Source: Bradyrhizobium iriomotense
GTDB taxonomy: Bacteria; Pseudomonadota; Alphaproteobacteria; Rhizobiales; Xanthobacteraceae
Reading direction: 5' to 3'
Assembly: GCF_030160715.1 (NCBI RefSeq)
Contig: NZ_BSOW01000033.1
Location: 1-64,000 of the forward strand
Length of the DNA stretch: 64,000 nt
Part shown: positions 7,797 through 17,127 of the stretch, piece after piece
Layout: every line of letters begins with the position of its first letter
Position numbering within the stretch: position 1 is the first letter of the stretch
Program-made: the position numbers and the translations under genes
The notes under the pieces: model-generated
Told to the model about the DNA's origin: nothing
The model's database searches: none
The model's input: only the letters and a program-made list of their open reading frames with translations

Positions 7797-8999
7797 TCAT
7801 CCTCTATATGGTTCGAGCACGAGATCGCGGTTGACAATGACCCGCACCGGAAATCCCGGCCGGATGGTCAATGTCGGCTGAACATTGAGGTTGCGCCGAA
7901 CTATCTGTTGTCCGGCCTGATTAAGGGAGTCCCCGGCTCCGCGTCGCAGCGCCGCAATGATGTCACTGTTGGAGCTATTGGCGTCTGCCCCGGAGTTAAC
8001 CTCGGTCCCAACGGCGAGCAAAGTCGATAGCGCCGCGGCTCCCAATAGTTCCTTCCAATGGTTGTCGACCTCATCCTCAAGGCCGGCGTAACCAGCTACG
8101 TCCGCGCCTGGCTGACGTTCGAGCACGATGGAACGTCCATTGGGCATGATCAGACGCGTCCAGACGAGGAGCACGCGCGACTGTCCGAACGCGACCTGGC
8201 TATCGTAGATCCCGATCAGTCGCGCGCCTTGGGGGATCAGCCGAGCCCTGCCGGTCGGAGTGTCAAAGACGCTTTCGGTCACTTGCGCTGTGATCTGGCC
8301 CGGCAGATCAGAGCGGATTCCGGTAATGAGAGCGGCCGGAATGACTGTTCCCGCCTGGACCACGAAGGGCGATACTGGCCTGACCAGGCGATCGGAGCTT
8401 GTGGTACGTCGATCCACAGTCGCGTTCACGAACGCAAGCTTGCGATCCTGCCCATTTTGCGCAAATGCTTCATCGGAAGACGTCGTCGGGTTCGCAGATG
8501 TCTCGTTGGACGGTGTTGTTGCCGCCAATGGGCGGATGTTAGTCGTGGCGAATACTTTGCTGGTGCGCGCCGCCTCAGTTTCCTGATTGATGCGCTGTTG
8601 TTCAGCGTCAGCTGCAAGCGAGCCGGATTGCGTTTGGGCTTGAGCTGCGAGGATCGGTCGCCCCAAATCGCCGGGCAAGGGTGGTCCGAGCCGTGGCACG
8701 TCGTGGGGTATTCCGGCATAATCCTTAGGGAGCGTCGAAAGTTGATCCGCAACGGTGTGGTGGTCAGTCGAATAAAGCTCCTCAGAGGTCGCGGGGCGCT
8801 TTTCAGGTCTTTGCAGCGCCCACAATACGGCGACGGAGACTACGGCCAGAGCTAGACCAGTGCCAGCAAGTAGCGCCTTTCGGGAGAGGCGCATCACGCG
8901 CGGCCGTTCGGGGCGCAGCCGCAAGGACTGGGCAATGTCCGCGGGGGCACCAGCTTGGGCCGGGTCGCGCCCCGCGGGATCTCCGCTGGTATTGCTCAC
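7797..8999 (-). CDS. trbI: Conjugal transfer protein TrbI (VirB10-like)
   Basis: 400 aa. A cytoplasmic N-terminus with proline-rich sequence is followed by one membrane helix (ALLAGTGLALAVVSVAVLWAL, residues about 43-63), a long periplasmic linker, and the conserved VirB10/TrbI beta-barrel domain (VQAGTVIPAALITGIRSDLP, GQITAQVTESVFDTPTGRAR, LIPQGARLIGIYDSQVAFGQ). TrbI spans the periplasm as a core component of the type IV secretion channel. It overlaps trbG by four bases, indicating translational coupling. A decayed partial copy lies at 4640-5134. Confidence 0.93.
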   Translation of the reverse strand: MSNTSGDPAGRDPAQAGAPADIAQSLRLRPERPRVMRLSRKALLAGTGLALAVVSVAVLWALQRPEKRPATSEELYSTDHHTVADQLSTLPKDYAGIPHDVPRLGPPLPGDLGRPILAAQAQTQSGSLAADAEQQRINQETEAARTSKVFATTNIRPLAATTPSNETSANPTTSSDEAFAQNGQDRKLAFVNATVDRRTTSSDRLVRPVSPFVVQAGTVIPAALITGIRSDLPGQITAQVTESVFDTPTGRARLIPQGARLIGIYDSQVAFGQSRVLLVWTRLIMPNGRSIVLERQPGADVAGYAGLEDEVDNHWKELLGAAALSTLLAVGTEVNSGADANSSNSDIIAALRRGAGDSLNQAGQQIVRRNLNVQPTLTIRPGFPVRVIVNRDLVLEPYRG

Positions 9000-9970
9000 A
9001 GCGACCTCCCGTCGGTTCTTGCGATACGCACTTTCTGCTGGCCCTCACCGCCGAGCCGCAGTTCGGCGGCCGCAAACAGCCGATCGACGATGAGGACATT
9101 GCCATAGACGCGGTAGTTGACGATCTCGGTCTTGCCGTCCGGTCCAATGACAAACAACGGCGGCATCTCGCCCTGAGTAATCCCTGCCGAGAATTCGATG
9201 TAGACCTTGCGTCCGTCGTCGTACGCGTTAACCGGGCGCCAGGGCGGGCTATCTCCGCCAATCGAATAACGATAGCGGCGCTCGGCTGGATCCGGAATGT
9301 ACGGCGCCGGCGGCACCTTTTGACCGGGAGTGGTTCGAGGTTTGGGGTAAAACCAGGCAACCGAAGGCATGTAGGGTTTTTCTCGGGAGCGGAGCTCAAT
9401 GAGATAAGTCCGGCGGTCGGTGTTGACGACGAGATTGGTCGTAATCGCGGGGCGCGTTGGCTTGACCATGATGTGGACGCGGCGCTCATCACTGCCGCCG
9501 CTCTCAGTATCGCCCACCACCCAGCGCACGGTGTCGCCGGCGGCGACGGGACCTGAGCCGATCAGTTGCTCCCCCGGTTCGAGGGCGATATCGGTGATCT
9601 GTCCGGGCGCCGCGTAGATCTGGTAAAGCGCGCCGGGGCTATAGGGAAACACCTGCACCGCGTTGAAATACCCCGCCTTACGAGGCTCGACGCGGGCAGC
9701 GTCGTTGGCGCTCTCGATCCGATCGACGGGTTCCTTGGCCTCAAGCTTCTTGCCACCGCGCGCCGGCGTCCAGACAGGCGGCACGTGAAGCGGTTTTGGA
9801 CGGTCATCCGCCAATGCCGGCAAATCGGGAGAGGGTGGGATTTCGTCATCATAGCTGATCTGCGGCGGCTTGAATGTGGTGCAGCCACCAAGGATGCATA
9901 AACTGACCAAGAGTGCGGACACGCCGCTCTGTCGGAATCTCTGGAGGTTCGCCACGAGAATTTGACGCAT
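8996..9970 (-). CDS. trbG: Conjugal transfer protein TrbG (VirB9-like)
   Basis: 324 aa. The N-terminus is a lipoprotein-type signal (VSLCILGGCTTF, lipobox LGGC near residue 29), followed by a Pro/Asp-rich linker and the VirB9/TrbG domain with VQVFPYSPGALYQIYAAPGQ, TDIALEPGEQLIGSG, VRWVVGD and FVIGPDGKTEIVNYRVYGN. It is the outer-membrane-associated partner of TrbI in the secretion core. It shares a single base with trbF upstream. Confidence 0.92.
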   Translation of the reverse strand: MRQILVANLQRFRQSGVSALLVSLCILGGCTTFKPPQISYDDEIPPSPDLPALADDRPKPLHVPPVWTPARGGKKLEAKEPVDRIESANDAARVEPRKAGYFNAVQVFPYSPGALYQIYAAPGQITDIALEPGEQLIGSGPVAAGDTVRWVVGDTESGGSDERRVHIMVKPTRPAITTNLVVNTDRRTYLIELRSREKPYMPSVAWFYPKPRTTPGQKVPPAPYIPDPAERRYRYSIGGDSPPWRPVNAYDDGRKVYIEFSAGITQGEMPPLFVIGPDGKTEIVNYRVYGNVLIVDRLFAAAELRLGGEGQQKVRIARTDGRSL

Positions 9971-10653
9971 TACGATCCGAACTCCTTCGACCAGTTGATC
10001 GCGTTGACGTAAATGCCGAGCGGGTTCTTACGAAGCCGCTCGATATCGCGGGGCGGTTCAACGATGATGGTGAGGATCGCGCTCCACCGCTCGGCGGCCG
10101 CTAACTGCCCGTTCTGGTAATGCCGCTCGGTCCAGGTTAAGCGGAAGCTGTCCACGGAGGCCCGAATGACGCTCGAGACCTCGACAGCGACTTGGGTTTG
10201 CCCGACCTTGGCGAAGGGATCGTTGTTGCGGGCATAGTCATTCAGCGCGCGAGCGCCACGATCGGTGGTGAAGTCATACGCACGCAGCCAATCCTGGCGC
10301 AGCACGATGGCGTCCAGCGGAAGGCCACGCACATGCTCGATAAAGCGCGCAAGATGGAAGGCGATCTGCGGATCGCTCGCCTCGTAGGCAGCATTTGCCG
10401 GGGCGATGGTTTTTGCCTCGCCCAGATGATCAACTTCGACGACCCAGGGCGTAACCGTTCCCTGCGCCGACTGCCAAACGAGGGCACCGGCAAATCCCGC
10501 GCACAAGAACAGACAGCCGAACGCCATCAAGCGCCAATTTTTGGCCTGCACACGCGCCGAGCCGATCCGGTCGTCCCAGACCTGGGCTGCCCTCTGATAG
10601 GGGGTGACCGGCTCGGGCGTGCGGCCATAGTGGACAGCCGACCGTTTGAACAT
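9970..10653 (-). CDS. trbF: Conjugal transfer protein TrbF (VirB8-like)
   Basis: 227 aa. It starts with a short cytoplasmic region (PEPVTPYQRAAQVWDDRIGS), a single membrane helix (MAFGCLFLCAGFAGALVWQS, about residues 44-63) and the VirB8/TrbF periplasmic domain (VTPWVVEVDHLGEAKTI, SDPQIAFHLARFIEHVR, RWSAILTIIVEPP, NPLGIYVNAINWSKE). It is an inner-membrane assembly factor of the mating channel. An 84-bp gap separates it from trbL, the largest break inside the operon. Confidence 0.92.
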   Translation of the reverse strand: MFKRSAVHYGRTPEPVTPYQRAAQVWDDRIGSARVQAKNWRLMAFGCLFLCAGFAGALVWQSAQGTVTPWVVEVDHLGEAKTIAPANAAYEASDPQIAFHLARFIEHVRGLPLDAIVLRQDWLRAYDFTTDRGARALNDYARNNDPFAKVGQTQVAVEVSSVIRASVDSFRLTWTERHYQNGQLAAAERWSAILTIIVEPPRDIERLRKNPLGIYVNAINWSKEFGS

Positions 10654-10737
10654 GAAAGTGAGCTCCTTGAAACTACAGGTGCCGCCATGAGTGCCGCCGG
10701 GGGCAGAAAGGGTGAAGGACGCCTTCAGCTGGCATCG

Positions 10738-11976
10738 TTATTCTTGCTCTTTGAGATCGACCGATGCGCCACCGCTTGCGTGATCGCCGGCACGAACCGC
10801 ATTCGTCGCGGCTGTCGCGCCCTGGTGGATCGCTTGTGCGCGCTTTGCGCGGCGCGCCCAGCTAGGCACCTCCTGAGATGTCGCCCCTGAGGCGTCTAGC
10901 GCACTCACATTACGAGACGCCGCGCTCCCGCCAAGACGAGCCGCGAGGATGCGCAAAGGACTTGCCGCGGCAGAGGCGCCCGCATCAGTGACACCGGAGA
11001 GGCCGCCAGCCCGGAATGCGCTAGAGGCTCCGCTCGCGATTGCTGAGCTAGCCCTTGCCGCAGTTCCGATTGCGCCGCTGGCAAGTCCAACTCCACCTGC
11101 AGCAAGTCCGGCGCCAGCTGCAACCAATCCTCCTGCCGCAAGTCCCGTGCCTGCGGCAGCTCCAGCACCAAGCTGCGGTCCACCGGAAACAATGCCGCTC
11201 GCAATGCCGGGGCCGAAGATCCCGAGGCCCAGTAGCGACAATGCCGCAAGGACCAGCGCCATCGCATCCTCGACCGTTGGCTGGTTGCCTCCAAAGCCGG
11301 CCGTGAACTGTGCAAACAGGGTCGATCCGATGCCGACGATGACCGCGAGCACCAGGACCTTGACTCCGGACGAAATGACGTTGCCGAGCACCCGCTCGGC
11401 AGCAAAGGCGGTCTTCCCAAACAGCCCAAATGGGATCAGCACAAAGCCGGCAAGTGTTGTCAGCTTGAATTCGATCAGCGTGACGAACAGCTGGATCGCC
11501 AGGATGAAGAAGGCGAGCAGCACCACGATCCAGGCGAACAGCAGGACTGTGATCTGAACGAAGTTTTCGAAGAAGCTGACATAGCCCATCAGACCCGAGA
11601 TCGATTCAAGGATCGGCCGCCCAGCATCGAGACCAACCTGAGCGATCTTTCCTGGCCTGAAAAAGTCCACTGAGGAAAGGCCGGTGCCGGATGCTTTCAG
11701 TCCAAGGCTAGCGAAGCTCTCGAACACGATCCTAGCTAAGCTATTCCAATTGCCGATGAGGTACGCGAAGACACCGACAAACATCGTTTTTCTGACAAGT
11801 CGGGCGATGATTTCTTCATCAGCGCCCCAGGACCAGAACAGGCCGGCGAGCGTAATGTCGATCGCAGCTAACGTGGTCGCCACATATCCGACTTCGCCGC
11901 CAACCAGCCCGAATCCGGAGTCGATATAACGGGTAAAGGTCTCCAGAAATTGGTCGATGACGCCAGTACCGCCCAT
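10738..11976 (-). CDS. trbL: Conjugal transfer protein TrbL (VirB6-like)
   Basis: 412-aa polytopic membrane protein. The N-terminal MGGTGVIDQFLETFTRYIDS and TLAAIDITLAGLFWSWGADE match TrbL. There are about six membrane segments, including VTLLFAWIVVLLAFFILAIQ-like helices and VLVLAVIVGIGSTLFAQF. The C-terminal third is a long Ala/Gly-rich, low-complexity tail (residues about 265-390), common in TrbL. It forms the inner-membrane channel. Confidence 0.92.
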   Translation of the reverse strand: MGGTGVIDQFLETFTRYIDSGFGLVGGEVGYVATTLAAIDITLAGLFWSWGADEEIIARLVRKTMFVGVFAYLIGNWNSLARIVFESFASLGLKASGTGLSSVDFFRPGKIAQVGLDAGRPILESISGLMGYVSFFENFVQITVLLFAWIVVLLAFFILAIQLFVTLIEFKLTTLAGFVLIPFGLFGKTAFAAERVLGNVISSGVKVLVLAVIVGIGSTLFAQFTAGFGGNQPTVEDAMALVLAALSLLGLGIFGPGIASGIVSGGPQLGAGAAAGTGLAAGGLVAAGAGLAAGGVGLASGAIGTAARASSAIASGASSAFRAGGLSGVTDAGASAAASPLRILAARLGGSAASRNVSALDASGATSQEVPSWARRAKRAQAIHQGATAATNAVRAGDHASGGASVDLKEQE

Positions 11977-11979
11977 CGT

Positions 11980-12357
11980 TCACTCCTCATTGTTGGGAAG
12001 GGTGGGATAGCCGGACGGCAGACGGCTCTCATCCTTGCCGCGCACAGGCGATGATGCGTCTGGATTAGTTTCGCTAATACCAGCCCCTGAGGATCCGCGG
12101 CGAAAGCCGAAGAACTCACGACGCTTCTCGTCCCAGAGCTTTCGGCACGCGAGCAAAGCATCTGTCTGCTCGTATTCGACCGTGCGGCATTGCTCGAGCT
12201 TTGAGGCGGTCGCCTCAAAGGACCCTTGCGCGATCGAGGCTTCGGGCAGAGCCTGATCTTGATCGCCCCGCAGCCGGATCGCGCAAGCAACAACAACCAG
12301 GATGGCAAGCGCCACCGCCAATAGCATCGGAATTCGTTCAAATCTGTTTGTCGACAT
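11980..12357 (-). CDS. trbK: TrbK-alt entry exclusion-like protein
   Basis: 125 aa with one N-terminal membrane/signal segment (MLLAVALAILVVVACAI, residues about 11-27) and the conserved ECRTVEYEQTDALLACRKLW-like block with two Cys (here LEQCRTVEYEQTDALLACRK). This is the alternative TrbK type found between trbJ and trbL in rhizobial operons. TrbK proteins block redundant uptake by cells already carrying the element; for the alternative type this is assumed. It shares one base with trbJ. Confidence 0.85.
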   Translation of the reverse strand: MSTNRFERIPMLLAVALAILVVVACAIRLRGDQDQALPEASIAQGSFEATASKLEQCRTVEYEQTDALLACRKLWDEKRREFFGFRRGSSGAGISETNPDASSPVRGKDESRLPSGYPTLPNNEE

Positions 12358-13091
12358 TAGTGAAACATCTGCACTGTTGTGGATTGGTAGCCTTGTCCCT
12401 GGCTCAAGAAACGCCTGAGCTGCTCCCTGCCCTGATCCTGGGCGGCCGCTCGCTCTGCCTGCTCCAAAGTTTGAGCACGCCCCTGCGCGGCAATCGCCGC
12501 AGTGAGATCGGCGAGCTGCTGGTTTTGAAGGGCAAGCAGCTGATTGCCGGCTTGGCTCGCCTGCAGCGCACCACTGGCGCCCTGGCTCGCATTCACGACG
12601 GCCGACATCTGGGTGCGGTTGGTGTCGAGATTGCCGACCACGGTCGCCTGCACGCGCATAGCATCCTGCAAGCCGGCAATAGCGTTCTGCCAGCGTGTTT
12701 GCGCATTTGCGATCAGCGCCTGGGCGGGCTGGCTTGAAGAGGCTGGTGCGTAGGTGGATGAGAACGCGCGGTCAATCTGCTGCACATCATAGGCGATGCG
12801 TTGCGCCTGACTGAGCAACTGCTGGGTACGCTGGATCGACTGCTCAAGCTGCTGCAGCGAAGAATACGGTAGGCTCGCCAGATTTTTGGCCTGGTTGACC
12901 AGCATCAGCGCCTGGTTTTGCAGCGATGTGATCTGGTTATTGATCTGCTGCAATTCGCGGGCAGCAGTCAGCACATTTTGCGCGTAGTTGTTGGGATCGA
13001 ACACGATCCACTGGGCCCTGGCCTCTCGGGGCACCTGGAAAACGGCAGCAGCAATCAAGCCTGCCGCTACGAGCTGAGTTAGACGTTTCAT
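12357..13091 (-). CDS. trbJ: Conjugal transfer protein TrbJ (VirB5-like)
   Basis: 244 aa. A Sec signal peptide (LVAAGLIAAAVFQVPREARA, residues about 7-26) precedes the TrbJ signature WIVFDPNNYAQNVLTAAREL. A long Gln-rich helical region follows (QQINNQITSLQNQALMLVNQ, RTQQLLSQAQ), consistent with a periplasmic/pilus-tip VirB5-like coiled coil. Its start overlaps the trbE stop. Confidence 0.92.
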   Translation of the reverse strand: MKRLTQLVAAGLIAAAVFQVPREARAQWIVFDPNNYAQNVLTAARELQQINNQITSLQNQALMLVNQAKNLASLPYSSLQQLEQSIQRTQQLLSQAQRIAYDVQQIDRAFSSTYAPASSSQPAQALIANAQTRWQNAIAGLQDAMRVQATVVGNLDTNRTQMSAVVNASQGASGALQASQAGNQLLALQNQQLADLTAAIAAQGRAQTLEQAERAAAQDQGREQLRRFLSQGQGYQSTTVQMFH

Positions 13092-15541
13092 CAGAGGCTC
13101 CCTGCCTTTGCAAGTTGCGGAATGAGGTCGCAGGCCCAGGCGAGCTCGCGCGCCTTGAGCCAGCCCGTCACGAAATTTTCCCTTCCGTGCTCGGCTAGGA
13201 CACGGTCAATCAGGGCCTGGTCGGCCTTCGAAGAGCTGGCTGTGAAAGCGAGCGCGACCTCGCCGAGGCCCAGCTCGAACAGACGATTGCCCCGACGGGA
13301 CTGGCAGTAGTAGTCGCGTTTCGGTGTTGCGCGTGCCAGGATCTCGATCTGCCGGTCATTGAGGCCAAAGCGGCGATAAATTGCCGTGATCTGCGGTTCG
13401 ATGGCGCGGTCGTTTGGCAGCAGGATTCGGGTCGGACAGCTTTCGATGATCGCTGGCGCAATGGGCGAGCCATCAATGTCCGCAAGCGACTGGGTCGCAA
13501 AGACAACCGAGGCGTTCTTCTTGCGAAGCGTCTTCAGCCATTCCCGGAGTTGCCCGGCAAAATGGGCGTCATCGAGTGCGAGCCAACCCTCATCAATCAT
13601 GAGAAGGGTCGGACGGCCGTCAAAACGGTCCTCGATCCGATGAAACAGATAGGAAAGGACGGCAGGGGCGACAGCCGTCCCGATCAGCCCATCGGTCTCA
13701 AACACCTGGACAGAGGAGGCGCGAAGTTGCTCGCTTTCCCCATCGAGCAAGCGATCATATGGACCGCCCAGACAATAGGGCTGCAGCGCGCGCTTCACCA
13801 TATTGGACTGGAGAAGCACCGATAGTCCCGTCAGGGTGCGCTCAAGAACAGGCGCCGAAGCCAGGGACGTGAGCGCAGACCAAATGTGCTCTCTAACCTC
13901 AGGCGTGACCTCGACCCGCTCGCGGGACAGGATCGAGGCAATCCAGTCGGCCGCCCAACCGCGTTCGGAGACTTCGTCGATCTTTGCGAGCGGTTGCAGT
14001 GCAACAAATTCGGACGATTCTCCCGCGACCGCACCACCAAGATCATGCCAGTCGCCGCCCATGGCGATGGCCGCGGCCCGGACCGAGGCGCCAAAGTCGA
14101 AGGCAAAGATCTGTGCCTCCGGGTAGCGGCGGAACTGCAGAGCCATCATCGCCAGGAGAACGGACTTACCGGCGCCGGTTGGCCCTATAATAAGAGTGTG
14201 CCCGACGTCGCCGACATGCAGTGAAAACCGAAACGGCGTCGATCCCTCGGTCTTGCCAAAGAATAGAGGTGGCGCCTTGAAGTGATGGTCTCTCACCTCC
14301 CCTGCCCATACGGCCGATAGCGGGACCATATGAGCCAGATTAAGGGTCGAAATCGGCGGCTGGCGGACATTGGCGTAGACGTGTCCGGGCAGGCTGCCAA
14401 GCCAAGCCTCGACTGCATTGACAGTTTCGATCATGCAGGTGAAATCGCGGCCCTGGATCACCTTTTCGACCAGACGCAGCTTTTCGTCGGCGACGCGCGG
14501 ATTGGTATCCCAGATGGCGACGATCGCGGTGACAAAGGCTTCGCCGATCTGATCGGAGCCTAATTCCTGCAGGGCCGCATCAGCATCGATGGCCTTATTG
14601 TTCGCATCAGTATCAAGAAGAGCTGACGCCTCGTTGGTCATCACCTCTTTCAGGATCGCCGCGATCGACTTGCGCTTGGCAAACCACTGACGGCGGATTT
14701 TTGTGAGGAGCCTTGTCGCGTCGCCCTTGTCGAGCATGATGGCCCGGGTCGACCAGCGATATGGAAATGCCAAGCGGTTCAGATCGTCCAGAATCCCAGG
14801 CGTCGTAGCGCTTGGAAATCCGACCACCGTCAGAACGCGGATGTGGGCTTGACCCAGCATCGGCCCGAGCCCGCCGGTTAGCGGTTGATCGGCGAGCAAG
14901 GCGTCGAGATACATGGGAATCTCGGGCACTCGGACCCGATGCCGCTTCGTCGAGATGGTGGAATGCAGGTAGGTTAGGGTGGCCTCGTCATCGAGCCAGC
15001 CGCATTCCGGCATGAACCCTTCCATGAGTTGGAGAACGCGATTGGTGCGATCGAGAAATCCGCTCAGTATTTCTCGCGAATCTTCGCCAACCGTCCGCTG
15101 GCCGCCCTCATAGAGCAGCCGTTCTGCGACCGCGACGCTTTCAGCTGGCGGCAGATAGAGGAAAGTCAGGTAGTAGCTCGACTCGTAGTGAGCGCCCTCC
15201 TCTTCGAATTGGGCCTTTCGCTCGGCGTCGACCAGGGCCGAAGCCACGTCGGGAAAGGTGTCTGGAGGGTAGGCGCCTGCGGCATGGCGCTGCGCCTCCA
15301 CAAACACCGCCCAGCCGGATCCGAGACGGCGCAGCGCATTGTTCAACCTGCCGGCAACCGCGACAAGTTCGGCCGGCACGGCACTTTCGAGATCTGGTCC
15401 CCGGAATCTGGCCGTCCGCTGAAACGAGCCATCCTTATTGAGGACCACCCCCTCATCAACCAGCGCCGCCCAGGGCAGAAAGTCGGCAAGACGCGTGTTT
15501 GAGCGCTGGTATTCAGCAAGATTCATCATGGGACAATTCAC
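13091..15541 (-). CDS. trbE: Conjugal transfer ATPase TrbE (VirB4-like)
   Basis: 816 aa. It has the CagE/TrbE/VirB N-terminal domain (FLPWAALVDEGVVLNKDGSF) and a C-terminal AAA-type motor with Walker A GPTGAGKSVLL near residue 454 and Walker B LLMIDEGWLALDD near residue 647. TrbE is the essential hexameric ATPase that energises pilus assembly at the inner membrane. It overlaps trbD by four bases. Length and motifs are complete, so it appears functional. Confidence 0.94.
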   Translation of the reverse strand: MNCPMMNLAEYQRSNTRLADFLPWAALVDEGVVLNKDGSFQRTARFRGPDLESAVPAELVAVAGRLNNALRRLGSGWAVFVEAQRHAAGAYPPDTFPDVASALVDAERKAQFEEEGAHYESSYYLTFLYLPPAESVAVAERLLYEGGQRTVGEDSREILSGFLDRTNRVLQLMEGFMPECGWLDDEATLTYLHSTISTKRHRVRVPEIPMYLDALLADQPLTGGLGPMLGQAHIRVLTVVGFPSATTPGILDDLNRLAFPYRWSTRAIMLDKGDATRLLTKIRRQWFAKRKSIAAILKEVMTNEASALLDTDANNKAIDADAALQELGSDQIGEAFVTAIVAIWDTNPRVADEKLRLVEKVIQGRDFTCMIETVNAVEAWLGSLPGHVYANVRQPPISTLNLAHMVPLSAVWAGEVRDHHFKAPPLFFGKTEGSTPFRFSLHVGDVGHTLIIGPTGAGKSVLLAMMALQFRRYPEAQIFAFDFGASVRAAAIAMGGDWHDLGGAVAGESSEFVALQPLAKIDEVSERGWAADWIASILSRERVEVTPEVREHIWSALTSLASAPVLERTLTGLSVLLQSNMVKRALQPYCLGGPYDRLLDGESEQLRASSVQVFETDGLIGTAVAPAVLSYLFHRIEDRFDGRPTLLMIDEGWLALDDAHFAGQLREWLKTLRKKNASVVFATQSLADIDGSPIAPAIIESCPTRILLPNDRAIEPQITAIYRRFGLNDRQIEILARATPKRDYYCQSRRGNRLFELGLGEVALAFTASSSKADQALIDRVLAEHGRENFVTGWLKARELAWACDLIPQLAKAGSL

Positions 15542-15798
15542 GTGTTAAGGTGACCGGGAATGCGGACGTGGCGGCGCACGACTTCGACGAAATCCGGATC
15601 GCGCTTGGCGGCCCAGACGGCGGCCATATGGCCGATGAACCAGAGCAGGAGGCCTGCGATCCAGAGCCGCAAACCCAATCCAAGTGCTGCCGCCAAAGTG
15701 CCGTTGAGGATCGCAACGGAACGCGGTGCACCGCCCATCAGGATCGGTTCCGTCAAGGCGCGATGGACTGGTGCCACAAAACCTGGGACCTCCTCCAT
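15538..15798 (-). CDS. trbD: Conjugal transfer protein TrbD (VirB3-like)
   Basis: 86 aa with two adjacent hydrophobic segments (VAILNGTLAAALGLGL and WIAGLLLWFIGHMAAVW) and the VirB3/TrbD ending AKRDPDFVEVVRRHVRIPGH. It is a small inner-membrane partner of TrbE. It shares one base with trbC. Confidence 0.9.
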   Translation of the reverse strand: MEEVPGFVAPVHRALTEPILMGGAPRSVAILNGTLAAALGLGLRLWIAGLLLWFIGHMAAVWAAKRDPDFVEVVRRHVRIPGHLNT

Positions 15799-16124
15799 CA
15801 GATCATCACTCCGCCGCCAAAGGAGAAGAACGAGAGAAAGAAGCTCGAGGCGGCAAAAGCGATCGACAGACCGAATACGATCTGCACCAGACGGCGAAAT
15901 CCGCCCGAGGTATCTCCAAATGCCAGCGACAGCCCGGTCACGATGATGATGATGACCGCAAGGATCTTGGCGACGGGCCCCTCAACCGATTGCAGGATCT
16001 GGTTGAGCGGCTGCTCCCATGGCATGTTCGAGCCAGCGGCCGATGCAGGAAGCGCGCCGGAGAACAGGAGCGCCAGTGCCGCGATCGCGACGAGGGCCGT
16101 GTTGCGGGGCGATCTCAAGCTCAA
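15798..16124 (-). CDS. trbC: Conjugal pilin TrbC (VirB2-like)
   Basis: 108 aa. A signal peptide (NTALVAIAALALLFSGALPA) is followed by the prepilin core NMPWEQPLNQILQSVEGPVA and two hydrophobic helices (ILAVIIIIVTGLSLAFG and LVQIVFGLSIAFAASSFFLS). This is the TrbC/VirB2 architecture; the mature product is the cyclised or processed pilus subunit. It overlaps trbB by four bases. Confidence 0.92.
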   Translation of the reverse strand: MSLRSPRNTALVAIAALALLFSGALPASAAGSNMPWEQPLNQILQSVEGPVAKILAVIIIIVTGLSLAFGDTSGGFRRLVQIVFGLSIAFAASSFFLSFFSFGGGVMI

Positions 16125-17089
16125 GGTTGATCTCCTATTGGTAAAAGGCTGTAGTCGCCGGACGGTCCGAGCGTTGATACGCGAGCAAGCTCGGCGAGCC
16201 GCCGATCGGCGCCGCGGCCAACAAGAACGGCAATCACGTTGATCGTTTCAGCAATAAGCGCGCGCGGGACGGTGACCACGGCCTCCTGAATGAGCTGCTC
16301 GAGCCGGCGTAATGCCCCGAGTGCAGTCCCGGCATGTATGGTTCCGATCCCGCCCGGATGGCCTGTCCCCCAGGCTTTAAGGAGGTCGAGAGCTTCGGCT
16401 CCGCGTACCTCACCAATCGGAATACGATCGGGCCGAAGGCGCAGCGAGGCGCGAACAAGATCTGATAGAGAGATCACGCCGTCCCGGGTGCGCAGCGCAA
16501 CGAGATTCGGCGCTTTGCATTGAAGCTCCCTTGTATCTTCAATGAGGACCACGCGGTCTGCCGTCTTGGCGACCTCCGCAAGAAGCGCATTTGTCAGGGT
16601 GGTTTTCCCGGTAGAGGTACCGCCCGCGACCAGGATGTTATGGCGAGCAGCGACGGCTGTTCGAAGAGCGCCGGCCTGCTCCATGGTCATGGTCCCGGCG
16701 GCGACATAGTCCTCGAGAGAGAATACTGCCACGGCTGGCTTGCGGATCGCGAATGCGGGGGCGGCAACGACGGGGGGCAGCAGACCTTCAAATCGCTCCC
16801 CCGTCTCCGGTAGCTCGGCCGAGACACGCGGTGCACCCGCATGAACCTCCGCGCCGACGTGGTGAGCGACTAGCCGAATGATCCGTTCTCCGTCGGGAGC
16901 GGACAGGCTTTTGTCGGTCTCGGTCAGGCCACTCGACAGCCGATCGATCCATAGCCGACCGTCTGGGTTGAGCATCACCTCGACAATCTCGGGATCTTCC
17001 AGAAAGCACGTAATGGCGGGGCCAAGGGCAGTGCGCAGCATGCGTGCCCCGCGCGAGATCACCTCCGGCTGAAAGCGTTGGATTGTCAT
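16121..17089 (-). CDS. trbB: Conjugal transfer ATPase TrbB (VirB11-like)
   Basis: 322 aa, the standard TrbB length. Motifs are Walker A VAGGTSTGKTTLTNALLAE near residue 158, the Asp box VVLIEDTREL, Walker B region RPDRIPIGEVRGAEALDLLK and the His box GHPGGIGTIHAG. VirB11-type hexameric ATPases act with TrbE in pilus biogenesis. It is the first gene of the contiguous trb block; a weak GGGACC precedes the ATG. Confidence 0.94.
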   Translation of the reverse strand: MTIQRFQPEVISRGARMLRTALGPAITCFLEDPEIVEVMLNPDGRLWIDRLSSGLTETDKSLSAPDGERIIRLVAHHVGAEVHAGAPRVSAELPETGERFEGLLPPVVAAPAFAIRKPAVAVFSLEDYVAAGTMTMEQAGALRTAVAARHNILVAGGTSTGKTTLTNALLAEVAKTADRVVLIEDTRELQCKAPNLVALRTRDGVISLSDLVRASLRLRPDRIPIGEVRGAEALDLLKAWGTGHPGGIGTIHAGTALGALRRLEQLIQEAVVTVPRALIAETINVIAVLVGRGADRRLAELARVSTLGPSGDYSLLPIGDQP

Positions 17090-17103
17090 TGAGGTCCCAA
17101 GAG

Positions 17104-17127
17104 CTGAGGCACCCCAAGCGGCCTCAG
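17104..17127 (-). promoter_or_regulatory. Hairpin just upstream of trbB
   Basis: CTGAGGC (17104-17110) and GCCTCAG (17121-17127) form a perfect seven-base inverted repeat with a ten-base loop, 14 bp upstream of the trbB start. No T-run follows in the leftward direction. It may be a weak MFS-gene terminator, an operator or an attenuator for the trb operon. Confidence 0.35.

Noticed and set aside
7064..7834. 256-codon rightward frame
   Set aside because: It is a chance frame passing through spacer, the LysR fragment in a mixed frame and antisense DUF2274. Only the LysR homology is real.
15499..16242. Long rightward open frame across trbC/trbD
   Set aside because: It is antisense to well-supported trb genes, with no domain or ribosome binding site. 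Other rightward frames inside 8000-18600 were rejected for the same reason.
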